Shown one piece after another: positions 24,523-35,642 of a stretch of DNA of 64,000 nt. This DNA is from Knufia peltigerae (lineage: Eukaryota > Ascomycota > Eurotiomycetes > Chaetothyriales > Trichomeriaceae), in assembly GCA_030247855.1 (NCBI GenBank), contig JAPDRN010000029.1:1-64000 (forward strand), written 5' to 3'. Positions within the stretch are counted from its first letter, which is position 1, and every line of letters starts with the position of its first letter. The position numbers and the translations under genes were made by a program. The notes beneath the pieces are model-generated. The model did not search any database, had not been told where the DNA came from, and saw only the letters and a program-made list of their open reading frames with translations.

Positions 24523-25789
24523 GAAAAATAGGCTCGCTCACAGGGTTTTCTTATAGAGTAAATATTAGTTTATATCTTATAATGTTATAATGCTCTCACT
24601 AAGAGAACCTACGCCATTATAAATAGAATAACATTATAGTAAAATAGCTAACTAACTAATTTATAAAGTATATATTCTAGTTTAGAGTTAGTTAGTATTC
24701 TAAAAAACTCCTTAAACCTAGAAATACTCTACTACTTTTAAGGTAGATTTTAAAGGCCTTTAACCTTATCTTACTAAAGATTAAATATAATCTATAGTTA
24801 ATTAGTTATCTAGACTTAATAAATTCTAATATTCTATATAAGGTAGTTAATATATCTTAGAATCTTATAAAGGTATTTTCTTTATATAAAAACAAAGATT
24901 CTTTTTAAACTCACTAGCGTAAGTAAATATCTTATAGTGAAGAAGTTAAAGATAGTGTAATCTCTATTAGTATAGCTTATAATAATAATTATACTAGTTA
25001 TTCTACTATAGCTAATAAGAAATAGCCTTAAAGTTAAGAAAGATATAGTTTTTAGTTAGTTTTCTCTCTCTAAATAGATTTAGAACATTATTATTACCTT
25101 TATTAATAAGCTATAAACTTCATTAAAATTAACTTACTTAATACCCTAGAAACCTTAATATATATTTAGAACTATATTATGTAGAGGTTTTAAGAAATAG
25201 TTATCTATCTTTCACTACTAAGTAGTTATAAAGTTCTTTTAAAATATCTTCGTAATTTAGTTTAAGATCTTATACTCCTAGTTTACTTAATCTTTATCTT
25301 TTCTTTCTCTTCTATAGAAGATAAGAAAGTTCTTCACTATCTTAGCCTATAAAGAGTTTAGTGTATATTTTAGAAAGAGTTCTAAGTACTCTTAAATAAA
25401 TCTATCTAAGTATTAAAGGAGATTACCTCTAACCTAAAGATATTAAGACAATATATATAGGTCTTATTTATATAAGACAATCTTATAATTATTCGCTATA
25501 TTATCCTTAATAGGTTTTAGGGTGAGGAAATTATTAGTTATCTATATAGCGTTTATAAATCCGCTGGAATCCTATAGCTTCTTACGTTCTAAGTCTTACG
25601 GAGTTAAAGAGATAGCTATATAACGCAAATTAAATCTATTTATTAGTCTTAAGGAAATAGAAGATTATTAGAGGTTACTAGGATAGAGGCATAAGAAATC
25701 TAGGCTTCTCATAGAAGATAGGACTAGCCTAGTGTATTAATAATATACTATGTTCTCTCGGGTAGGGAAGGGAGAAAGGTAGGTAATAT

Positions 25790-26190
25790 AAAACCATGAC
25801 TTCGCGGTCACGTCGGTGTAGTAGGGGCCTAATGGTACTTAGGGTTTTTAGAAGCATAATAGTTACCCCCTTTAACTCTGTCTCTCTACATACTGCACTG
25901 CACCGTAGATAGTGCCATTCTGCCCTTTAGTCCCACGTCAACTCTCACATCATATACGGCCGCGGCGGATTGGCCCACGCTACCAGCAAGGGGGATAGAG
26001 CCTAGCGCACTCCGCCGACCCAGGTCAACCTATTAGGACGGCCAACACTTAGTGGTCACGCGGTTAAGTTAAAGGTAAGTCAAAGGTAAGTTAAGGGTAA
26101 GTTACTTATGAGTTAGGTAAGGTTAAGGTATGCGGCAGATAAGCTATGAAGCGCGTTAACTGTGAGGACAGTGTGATTAGAGGGAGTTAA
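25790..26190. other. GC-richer island with AAGGTAAGT repeats
   Basis: This 400-bp stretch is much richer in G and C than its flanks. Its right part (about 26061-26130) contains several imperfect copies of AAGGTAAGT or AAGGGTAAGT spaced about 10-12 bp apart. I recognise no gene. It may be a single-copy spacer or a later insertion that escaped RIP. Confidence 0.45.
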
Positions 26191-26360
26191 TAGGCAAGTA
26201 ATAATACCGAAAACAGTAATTAATGTCTAAAGAATCTAGGACAGAATACTAATTTATTTTTAAAATAACTCTTAAATAACTTACTTAATGAAAATAAAGA
26301 GAATAGCTACTTTACTAAATTATTTAGGGTAATCTTTAGAACCCTAAATAAAATATAGAA

Positions 26361-28225
26361 TAACGTAAATAATAAGTGAGTAAGACAGATAAGTAAGTGA
26401 GACACCTCTTCAGATTTTCTAAACCTTTAACTTTTAACGTAATTTTCTCTACCATAACACATAGTATCTACTAATACTAAACATTAAATAATCCTTACTC
26501 TTTAGGCTATCAAATAAACCCTAAATCTTAGTGCCTAAAAAGCTACCAAAATCTATAGCTATAGTTATGTAACTCTATTCTATTAACTTAAGGGTATTTA
26601 GTCTCGCGATAATAGTATACTTAACTCATAAAACCTAATCTCTCTTAAAGAGAATATAATTATTTAGTATACTCTTAACCTTAATACATAATTATACTCT
26701 CTCTAACTTATTAGCGTGAAAGATATAGCTAACTAACTACTTATAAAGCGCGATATACCTTTTATTAGGAAGTAATAAGCTTTTAACTTTATTAAGTGAT
26801 AACTAGAGCTTTAGACGCGTTTCTTTCGTTAATATAACTACATAAGGGCCTAATGTGAAGATCTTAACGCGATTTAAGTATAGTTCATACTAGTAAAGAA
26901 TATAGTCATAAAATATAGTGTGATAAATATAGATATCTATAATTTTAATAAGACTAAGTTTATAATAGATATAATCTTAATAAGAATTATTATAATAAGC
27001 ACTAAAAGATACTTAGGTGTTAAGCTAGTCTAGCCTAGTAATTAAGAATAAATAATAGTGATTTAAGGTATTAATATGTTAGGCTAAATAGTTTTACCAT
27101 TTATTATTATTTTAGGTAAATATTATCTCTTTACTTAGTACTAAAATAGCACTTTTTTATATGACTAGATTATTATTATATCTTTTAATAGTTAAACCAT
27201 AAATAAGAGAGGTCTAGAATAGATTTAACACTTTAATTAGTATATAAAACTGCGAATAATAAATAAATATTACCTCTTAATTCTTAATAGGCATAAAAGT
27301 TATTACTTAACTAATTTTAAGCTTTACTATAAGGAGCATAACATTATTATTCTCTATATACTATCTCATTTATCTTATATTCTTTAGTCTCTTAATATTA
27401 AGTGTTTTAACCTATTAAAATAGGTATATAGTGACTAAATTAAGAAAAGAGTCTAGGCTAACACTACTCACATTTTAAAGAAGAACTTCTTTCCCACGTT
27501 TTTAGCTACTTTTTAATAGATAATAATAATTTAAAATGTTTAGATAGGGTTCTAAGGGACTAAGCTTATTCCTTATAATTTAGAAAGTATAATTACTTAT
27601 CTAGATATAAAGCTATAAATATTAATCCCTAAAAAATAGGGTAGTATACCGCCCTAAGCTTAAGTATTTAAAACACTTAATAACCTAATTAAAGCTAGCT
27701 CGCAGTCTATATTCATTAAGAATTAAGTCTCTTAACATTAAGAAAGCTCTCTAACTCCGATTCTTAAGGCTATTAATTAGTTCATAAAGGGTGCGATAGA
27801 AATTATGCACTAAATCGCGCTATTAAAGTCTAAGGTTAAAACACTTTGTGATGAGAATACACTACTTAGTCATTATTACTAGGCGAAAAAGAAATAACTA
27901 TGCGCCGAAGAAAGTATAACGCTTAAGGAGGGTTAGTGTCTAGAGTCTTATAATTATATTTAGGTTATAATAAAGTAAGAAATATAGTTTAGTGATAGTC
28001 TAAGTTAGTAGTGCGAAATAAGCGCGTGGTAGTGTAATATCTATAGTAACACTAAACATAACTCTAGAACCTATTAAGTAGTTATAACCTTATCTAAGGA
28101 AGAGGAATCTAAGTAGTTATAACTAATTTAATGCGTGGTGGTTAAGTGTAGCTATGAAATGTGATGGTGATTAGGTAAAGGTGTCTCACTCGCTTATTTG
28201 TTTTACTCGCTTATTATTCATGTTA
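26361..28225. mobile_element. Degenerate TIR transposon, Tc1/mariner (pogo/Fot1)-like size
   Basis: The 40-bp segment 26368-26407 and the reverse complement of 28179-28218 agree at about 35 of 40 positions, and similarity extends outward to a TA dinucleotide at each end (26361-26362 and 28224-28225). The element between the TAs is 1861 bp and begins ACGTAAATAATAAG. Each arm carries an internal direct repeat (AATAAGCGAGT, twice in the right arm), as transposase-binding sites often do. TA ends, about 45-bp arms and 1.86 kb suit the fungal pogo/Fot1 group. The interior is so TA-converted that no transposase frame is readable, so the family is inferred from architecture only. Confidence 0.7.
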
Positions 28226-29268
28226 TTAATATCTTAAAATTATTAAACTATATCTTACTTAAGTGTGACTAATAATATAATCACTACTATTATTAATAAC
28301 TAAGGTAGAAATATAAGGAGTATAAATACTAAACTCTTATTATCACTAGTCACTAAAATAATAATGACCTTAAGGAATTATAAAGTGATTACTTTCATTA
28401 TTTAACACTAAATATTAAATTAAAATTATGTGTTTAAATTATAATATAGTCACTAAAGTGCGATCTAAATCTCTTTAGAACTCTAGATAAGATAGTGTTA
28501 AGCCTAACTATAGATTATAATCTTCTTTATAAATGAAACACTAGTAATGATAGGATCTCATATTAAGATAGACTAAGCTCTCTTACTAGTGAGAAGTGTA
28601 TAAACTTTATTCTTAAATAATATTCACTAAAGTTTACTAGTTTATAAATATACTTAGACCTTAGTATTTATTAAGAGTCTAGTGAAGTTAATAGTGTAAT
28701 TACTATAGAGTTAATTACTAGTAAACTATATAACTTAAAGAGTAATCTCTTACTTAGTAACTTAGCTTTTAATGTCTTTAGTATATTACGCTTTAACTAA
28801 ATACTTATTATAATTATATTAATATAAATTAATTTTAGGTATAAAACACGTTTAATATATAGTGTATAGTAGTACACTAAACTAAGTATATACTTAGAGC
28901 TATAAAGTAAGCTTAGTAATAATAAATTTAGGTATTTATAGCTAGGGTTAAGGGGTAAATTATAACTCTTTAGCTATTATAGAGCTATACTAACCTTATA
29001 ATAATGTTAAATCTAGGTTAATAATACTTTTAGATATACTAAATAAACTATAAATAAAAAAATAATGAAATTCGATGGACTAATAATAATGTAGCTAAAT
29101 GCAGTACTAAAGAGTAATGTGAGAAGAGATAGGGGATAACTAAGAAAATTTGGCTGTGTATTAAAGATAAATGTATTGAAGATAATGGACCCTAGTCTTA
29201 GCACTCATTTATATGTGTATTCACTGTGAATACATGCCAGAATAATGTTAGGCTCCGCACGTTATCTT

Positions 29269-29294
29269 GAGAAATAAGATTGAATTTATTTCTC
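29269..29294. repeat. 9-bp perfect hairpin
   Basis: GAGAAATAA (29269-29277) is exactly inverted as TTATTTCTC (29286-29294) around an 8-bp loop. It lies in the less-eroded DNA between the transposon block and the first metabolic-region gene. Function is unknown and chance is possible in AT-rich sequence. Confidence 0.5.
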
Positions 29295-29837
29295 GCAGCT
29301 TATTTTAATATTATGATTAAAAAGCGGAGCTAGTGCTTTTCTATGTGCGGTAAATCCCTATAAATACTTGTCTCTTAATTACTGCGCTTTAAAAGAACCT
29401 GTGAACTAGGATATGCTCTCTTCAAACAGCGCCTACTAAAGGTGCACATCAGCCTCGATTACAGCTGGCTAGCACAAAGGAGCACAATTTCAAGGTATCG
29501 TAACTATGAGTACATCTCCGTTGATCTCTGGTGGCTACCAAAATAGAAGTCCGAAGGAATTCAGCAAACATGTCTCTGTTGCTCAATGCTGAGGATACTA
29601 ATTTCTACACGCCATCGGCTGCAACGCTGTTTGGTCGCTGGGCAGCACAGATTGATAAGCTGCACTAGGAACACTCCATGTGGTTCGCATTGGTCCTTCG
29701 GAGATCTCGTTCTCGGGATTACTCTGCCGGCATTCATTCTGCCCCGACTACCCCGCAGAATCGGCAGACCAGTCGTGATAGTGCCGTTACTTCTATCAAT
29801 ATCACTTCTCTCGTTTTATGAATATCACTTCCTTCGG

Positions 29838-29845
29838 TATAAATA
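29838..29845 (+). promoter_or_regulatory. TATA box for the regulator starting at 29877
   Basis: TATAAATA lies 32 bp before the ATG of the downstream regulator gene, in an otherwise mixed-composition leader. The short distance means either a very short 5'-UTR or a start slightly downstream. Confidence 0.5.
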
Positions 29846-29876
29846 GTACGAGATAGAACAAGGTCGAGTCTGCGGG

Positions 29877-32617
29877 ATGGCAGGTCCGCAGGAGTTACCA
29901 AAGCAGTCTCAAGCGTGCGGCCAGTGCCGTACACGAAAGGTCAAATGTGTGCTTGCCCCAAATGTTCTGCCGTGTTTCCGTCACGAAGCTTTGAAGCTGA
30001 CAAGAATCGTAACCGTTGCTAGGCAATGGAGGAAGCCCTTGTAATAAATGCCAAGTATACTGATCTAGTCACTAATAAATGAGAGTTCTAACAGTATATT
30101 TTAGGTTTCCAGAGCAGAATGTTTTTATCCCGTGTCTCGACGAGGGCGACGAAAGCACGACAAACGTCTAGAATCCTTATTGGAGAAGCGCATGACTCGC
30201 ATAGAAGCCATGATACAGAACCGGGACAGATTGTCTCCGTCGTTGGCTGAAAGGCCTCATCCAGGCAGCATCAGCAGCCAAAGCACTCTTCGTGCGCAGA
30301 TGACGCTGGGGCCGCAGCTCTCAAACATCGGGAATGGTGTACACGCAACAACGGCTACCTGGAACGATACAGAACTATGGATGAACATGGAAACCTCGCT
30401 GCTTCAGAGTCCTCCCTCAATGTCATCCGCACCAGGACAGCCTGTGCCGTCATATCAGAATCTAACACCTTCGGCGAGGCAAGATGTGGCGAAAACAGCG
30501 CAAGATCTCCCGCAGGATTTATCAGATGTGCCCAAAGAGGACTGTGACGCTTTGAATATGGATAAGGAGGCCACTATCCTCGCTCCACAGGTGGTAAGCA
30601 TACATTCCTCGAGATGTTTCTGTGCGGGCTGACGTCTCTCGAGGTGAACTGGGAACATCACGGTAAGGCACCATGAGATTCGCGCGCACAAGGCTTGCTC
30701 TGATTCTGCGGCACAGGTCCGGGTTCCTGGCTTTCAGTCTGCTCTAGGCCAGGCCTGGATTGGGTTATCCAAAGAACTGGGGTCGCAGATTTCGAAAGTA
30801 GCTCCAAAGAACTGGTATCATCGTGGACGAAGCGCTTCACATTGGATCGAAACAAGATTACAGGCACCGAACACCGGGAACCTGATCCGGAGACAGCGTG
30901 GAGATATTGCAATGGCAAGTGACTTTCTTCCTGATCCTTTTTGCTTGCAAACGCTGACATGAAGCTGTAAAAGCGTACTTCGAGGACTCATTCGACTCAA
31001 CTCTCGGCATTGTGTACAGACCTGAGTTTGAGAGCGCTCTTCGAGCCCACTTTCGTGGAGATCTGGTGTCAGGTGAGGATGCTGCCTGGTTTTCCTTGCG
31101 CCAAACCGTGTATGCATCTGGCTGTCGAATCTACCTTTCCAAGAACACGTCAATGAGTTTCACAGAGATCCAGAATGAAGCATGGAGCTATTTTCAGAGT
31201 GCCATGTCTGCCCTCGTCGAGCTGCTCTTCACACCCACGGGTTTGCTCGCTTTGCGCGCCCTAGTCGCGATGGTAAAGACTTCCGAATCATACGTGCTGG
31301 ACATCAACTGACCATACATGGCAGACCTTTTTTGCTGAAGGGCTCGGCAATCCCGCTCTTGAGTACATGTTCTGTAGCGGCGCAGCGAGGGTGGCTCAGG
31401 CAAAAGGACTACATCGTCGACCGGCCAAAGCCTGGAACCTGGCTGCTCATGATGAACTGCATTGTAGCTGGCTGTTTTGGGCTATATACTGCTGCGAGAA
31501 GCTTATTGCCCATCGCGCTGGACGACCATCTGTAAGGCACCAACCACTTCCCCTGCCTTGGGAATTTCCATGTGCTAATCTATGCCTTTTCTAGGCCATC
31601 GATGACGACGATATCAGCTGTCAGATTCCTTCCGAAGCCTGCCCTGGAAGCACAATCGACGTGGAGGTATTCACATACCTTATCCGTCATGCTCAGATAT
31701 CATCTCAGATCTCCAAGCGCCTCATGTCGGTGAAGGCCTTTCAACAGCCACCAAACACTGTGCTTGAAGCTGTCGCTCAATTGGCTCAGCAGCTGCAGGA
31801 ATGGAGGGATTCTCTTCCGGCAGGATTGAGACCTGAAGACCGCCTGAGGTCCTTCCAAACGCCTCGTGATGCCCGATATCTCCCTAAAACCCTTCTACAC
31901 TGCGCGTACTACGGGAGCTTGATGGCTATACATACTATTTTGGCATCTCCATGGGTGTACAGCACCGTTTTTGGGAATGACAGAGGTCTTGTTACCCAAG
32001 ATCAAGTAGTTTTCAGCTCGAATACGGTCGCAGAAGCTGCAAGGAACATCATCATTATTGCCAGAATTCTGGAGATTAACGGTGCATCAATCCAGTGGTG
32101 CGTATGACCAGTCAATGCTTGATAGCAGAGCAGAGCGATAACTGTTTCTTGATTAATTAATCTAGGTCAACCTTCTACTACCCCATGATTGGACTTATCA
32201 ACCTTTTTATACACATTCTCAAATTCCCCTCTCTACCCTCTGCGCGATCTGATGTTGCCTTACTCGACGTGGCAGCAGGATATTTTGGACACATGGAATT
32301 TGTCACAAGCTCGGAGCTTAACTTTCCTTTTGCTCGAGATGTTGCCACGATCGCGCGACAGACAGTCAACAAAGCTTCGACAACCGATTTCTCCGTGGGC
32401 ACGAGTGACGACGCCAGCTTCGGTCTCGTAAACGATATGTCCATCCTTTTTCAGGTAAGTTCTCGGTTTGTATTACACCCGAAGCTCTCTTGGATTACCC
32501 ATTGACGATCACAAGGACATCTTTTGCGCTAGCCAGGACTTCAACCTCGATGATTGGAGTGTATTCTCCTCCGTGTTCTCCGACGAAGCACCGATAAATC
32601 GAGAGATCAGTTTCTGA
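29877..32617 (+). CDS. Zn2Cys6 fungal-specific transcription factor
   Basis: Exon 1 (ATG at 29877) reads ACGQCRTRKVKC, the first half of a zinc cluster, then PCFRH where a Cys would be expected. A later exon resumes with SRAECFYPVSRRGRRK and a basic/coiled-coil linker. The MHR exons splice cleanly: one ending at 31272, then 31325-31531, 31595-32097, 32166-32454 and 32516-32617. They give the typical motifs PGSWLSVCSRPGLDWV, MYRPEFESALRAHF, HRRPAKAWNL and CSWLFWAIYCCEKLIAHRAG. The exon that ends near 30908 appears to use a GC donor (GCAAGT). Two junctions, after exon 1 and near 30594, could not be made phase-consistent, so the zinc cluster may be damaged. It faces a P450 gene convergently and is a candidate regulator for the P450/monooxygenase pair to its right. 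Confidence 0.72.
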
Positions 32618-33339
32618 GGAAGGGAAGGATTCACCCTAGCCAACAAAACTCCAAGAGGGTGTTTTGAGATTGCGAATCAGAACCCGAGGCTGCCTTCAGA
32701 ACGGTTGCACATCACATTCTTACTAGTAGAACTTCGTTCGGGGTTCGGCGACTTGGCATTACCCCCAGTCAGATTCGGTGCAGAAAGATGCCAGGAAAAC
32801 CAGAGCTGCTTTTCTGCGATTCAAGATTGGCTAAGGCAGTTAGATTGTATCCCCAGAGTCCCCTAGTTGACGACAACCCCGCGAACCTGTCAACATCTAT
32901 CATAAATGCAGGTCCTCCAATTGAGCAGGCTTTGTTCCACCATCAATGGTGTGAGAACTTTGTGGAGCCCCTGGAGTATACTATGCCTCCTCGCCTTCAA
33001 GGTTATAGTACCGCAATGCGGGGCTCTCGGACTTGTGGCTTTGAGACTGTCCCTCGTCTCATCTCGCCTCGGCTTGCAAAACATATCACGACATAAGCTT
33101 TTTTTGGCTCTGTGATTAACGCAACAGAATTCGATCAAAATGTCGGCACAGGGCCGGCGATTAAGCATTACCAAGCATTACTGAGAAATTAATTGCGGCG
33201 AGTCAATGGTAATGGTTAACGTCGGGCTACAAAAGTAAATATGGATAGTATGCTACGCGAGACGGTGGCTTCCACTTTATAGAGTATTCATTTCTGTATG
33301 CGACATCTAGAATATATGCCTCAGTCCTTCCTTTGCTAC
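32618..33339. other. Intergenic between convergent genes
   Basis: This is the 3' flanks of the regulator (ending 32617) and the P450 (ending 33340). The short ORFs here have no motifs. Confidence 0.55.
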
Positions 33340-35317
33340 CTAGTCTTCATACTTTTGGAAAAATATCTTTGCCTCTTCGTATTCCTTTCGAATGGTTTCC
33401 TCATGTTGCCGAGACCTGATCGAAAAGGAGGCCGAGAACGGATTGGGCCCAAACACAAAGCCATCAGAGTATCCCGTCTCGACATTCGAGTCCAGGGGTG
33501 GTGCCGTAGGGTCGGTTCGTATATCAAAGGCCCAGGCCATCTTGGACATGTTGATCATCTACGAAATCTTAAGTAAGTACTATGAAGTAATGCGGAAAGT
33601 GCCAATCTTTGTAGCTAGGGGGCATCTTAAGAACATGTAACTCTATTGACTCACCAGGGAGTTTTCGGCCAGACGCTGACCAGGACAGACTCGCCGCCCA
33701 GCCCCAAAGCTATAAGTAACTCTGCGGTGGGTTTCGTCGTCGTACGAGTTTGGATTGCTGCCCTTGCTGCCGAATTTGTTGTCAACGAACCGCTCAGGGA
33801 TAAATTCCTCCGGCCTGTCATACTCGGATAAGTCTCGGTGGATGGACCAGGTGTTAGCAAACACCACGGTGCCCTTCGGAAGAAAGTAGCCTTCATAGGT
33901 GTCGTCTTGAATCAGCATATGAGGGACTCCATTAGGTGCTACGGGCCGCCATCGCAGCGTCTGTAAACGCGTGTCAACTCCCTTGTGAAAACTGGTCACA
34001 CGCGTCGTCTGGTCACTCACCTCCGTCATGACCGCTTGCATATAGGGAAGATTCCTGATATCCTGGGAGCCAGGTGATTTTGAGGGGCCACAGACTTTGT
34101 CGAGTTCCTTCTGTGCTCTCCGCAACACCTCGGGATGTTTGATCATGGCAAGGACGAAAGAGTGGAGAGTTGAGGAGGTTGTATCAGACCCTGCTTCCAT
34201 CTTACAACCACCGTTAAACTTTGTTATGCAGGACGGCAATAAAAACGTACCAGAATGCCTCCAGTGTACAGGACTTGTTCATCGTCAAGCTCACTCTTCT
34301 CTTTCCCCTCCAGCAGTTTGTCCATAAAGCAACAAATCTTGCCCTGCTTTCGTGTCCTCGCCAAGGTCTCGTTGAGCAAATTGGAATAGAGGTTTCGCTG
34401 CTCTTGCCGAATGTTTGCCGCCCAGCGTTTGTAAGCGGCCAAAAACTTAGGAACGTATCTCAGGAATGGGAAGGAGTCCACGGGGGGTGTGGCACCAGGT
34501 GCCAGGATTTCCGTGAATTGCTCCTGCGCATGATAGAGTGCTTGTACCTTGGGTGACTCGTAGCTCGCGCCTCTCTGGCCAAACACAGACGCAAGAATGA
34601 CCGCGGTAGAATAACGTCGAATATGCCTGAAACATCTCTCTGGGGTCGTCATCAGTTCAAACAACACTTGTGATGCCTCGGCTTCTTGCACGGGTAAGAG
34701 TCCGTCCACGGCAGTAACATTCAACATGGCCTGGACTGCCTTCCGCAATGCCCTCCAGCGCTGACCGTAGGGAGCAAAGAGGATATGTGTCTCGTAGGGA
34801 CAAAGAAGCTCGTTGGCCACATAGCTATCAGGCCGACTGGAGTAGATGGCTCCACGTTTATCAAAGAGTCTAAGAAAGGGTCAAGAGATACGCGAATCTA
34901 AAGCTCGGTCGAACTTACTCCTTCACGCTCTTGTAGCTGTTTAATACAACAACGTTTTGAGGGCCCAGTTTAAGGCCTACTATAGGGCCGTACTGCTTAC
35001 TCCATTCATGAAATCTGGATGGTTAGACCAAGTGTCATGTTAGCAGTCGCCGGAATAACCCACTTGATAAATGGCTTTTTGAGAGGAAACTGATGCAGAT
35101 TACCGATTACTGGTAGTATCGATGGCCCGGGTGGAAATGCTTGAGGTCGACGACTAGCAGCAGCGTACCGAGCAATTACGATGGTGAGGACTGCGAAGGA
35201 GGCCAGGACCAGCTTGCTGGCGAAAGAAACAGGAATCATGTTGATGAAGGTTGGCTGAAATGGCAGGCTCGCTCTGTCTTCGCATGTCCCGTCGACCGGT
35301 TGTCTGAAGGGGTTCAT
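33340..35317 (-). CDS. Cytochrome P450 monooxygenase (6 exons)
   Basis: Six exons join in frame: 35317-35064, 35014-34919, 34869-34251, 34200-34021, 33960-33655 and 33558-33340. The introns are 49, 49, 50, 60 and 96 bp. I favour the Met at 35239 (MIPVSFASK), giving 531 aa; the ATG at 35317 would add 26 residues. A membrane anchor is followed by the PPGP hinge. The I-helix reads MEAGSDTTSS, the K-helix ETLRW, and the heme loop FGAGRRVCPGQRLAENS with its axial Cys. The layout resembles the fungal P450 clan that includes O-methylsterigmatocystin oxidoreductase-like enzymes; the substrate cannot be told. It is divergent from the FAD monooxygenase gene, from which it is separated by about 330-400 bp, so the two may share control. 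Confidence 0.9.
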
Positions 35318-35642
35318 TATATGATGCCTCTCCAGCTGGCTCTTGACTTGATGAACTTCTATTACAAAACCATACCACTTCCAGTTCCGGCTCCGGCACT
35401 CGGTGATAGGTTGCGAACACGTTCCCCGAGCTTCGGTTTCTTGGCTCTAAGGACTGGCTATAGACGTGATCTACGGGTATGCATTTTATCTCGGCGGCGA
35501 AACTCAGCACTTGCACCGAACAGCGAATGACATGATATTGAGTAGGTGGGTGGTAGATATGGTGTTGAATCGTCCTGCTGGGATGCTCGATTTTCAGGAC
35601 ACTCCCTGGTTAGCAAGTCATTATTGGTTTACATGACGCATA
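35318..35642. promoter_or_regulatory. Shared divergent promoter, P450 / FAD monooxygenase
   Basis: The 325-bp gap (403 bp if the P450 starts at 35239) must hold both promoters. No canonical TATA box or obvious inverted CGG pair stands out. Confidence 0.5.

Larger units (their letters stand above)
22200..29400. mobile_element. AT-rich, RIP-eroded transposon block
   Basis: About 7.2 kb is dominated by TA, TTA, CTA and ATA, with almost no open frame longer than 60 codons. That is what C-to-T change at CpA leaves behind. A few less-mutated islands stand out: about 23000-23110, 24285-24520, 25790-26190 and 29220-29400. Two elements could be delimited inside and are listed separately. The block separates the telomere-side debris from the gene-dense metabolic region. 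Confidence 0.8.

Noticed and set aside
22200..29400. Centromere or origin because of extreme AT content
   Set aside because: Location next to a telomere, TA-specific bias and recognisable transposon parts point to RIP-eroded repeats instead.
29586..29846. 86-aa ORF before the 29.9-kb regulator
   Set aside because: It runs into the TATA box and leader of the regulator and has no motif.
35154..35530. 120-129 aa ORFs over the P450 start region
   Set aside because: They are shadows of the P450 first exon and the divergent promoter.
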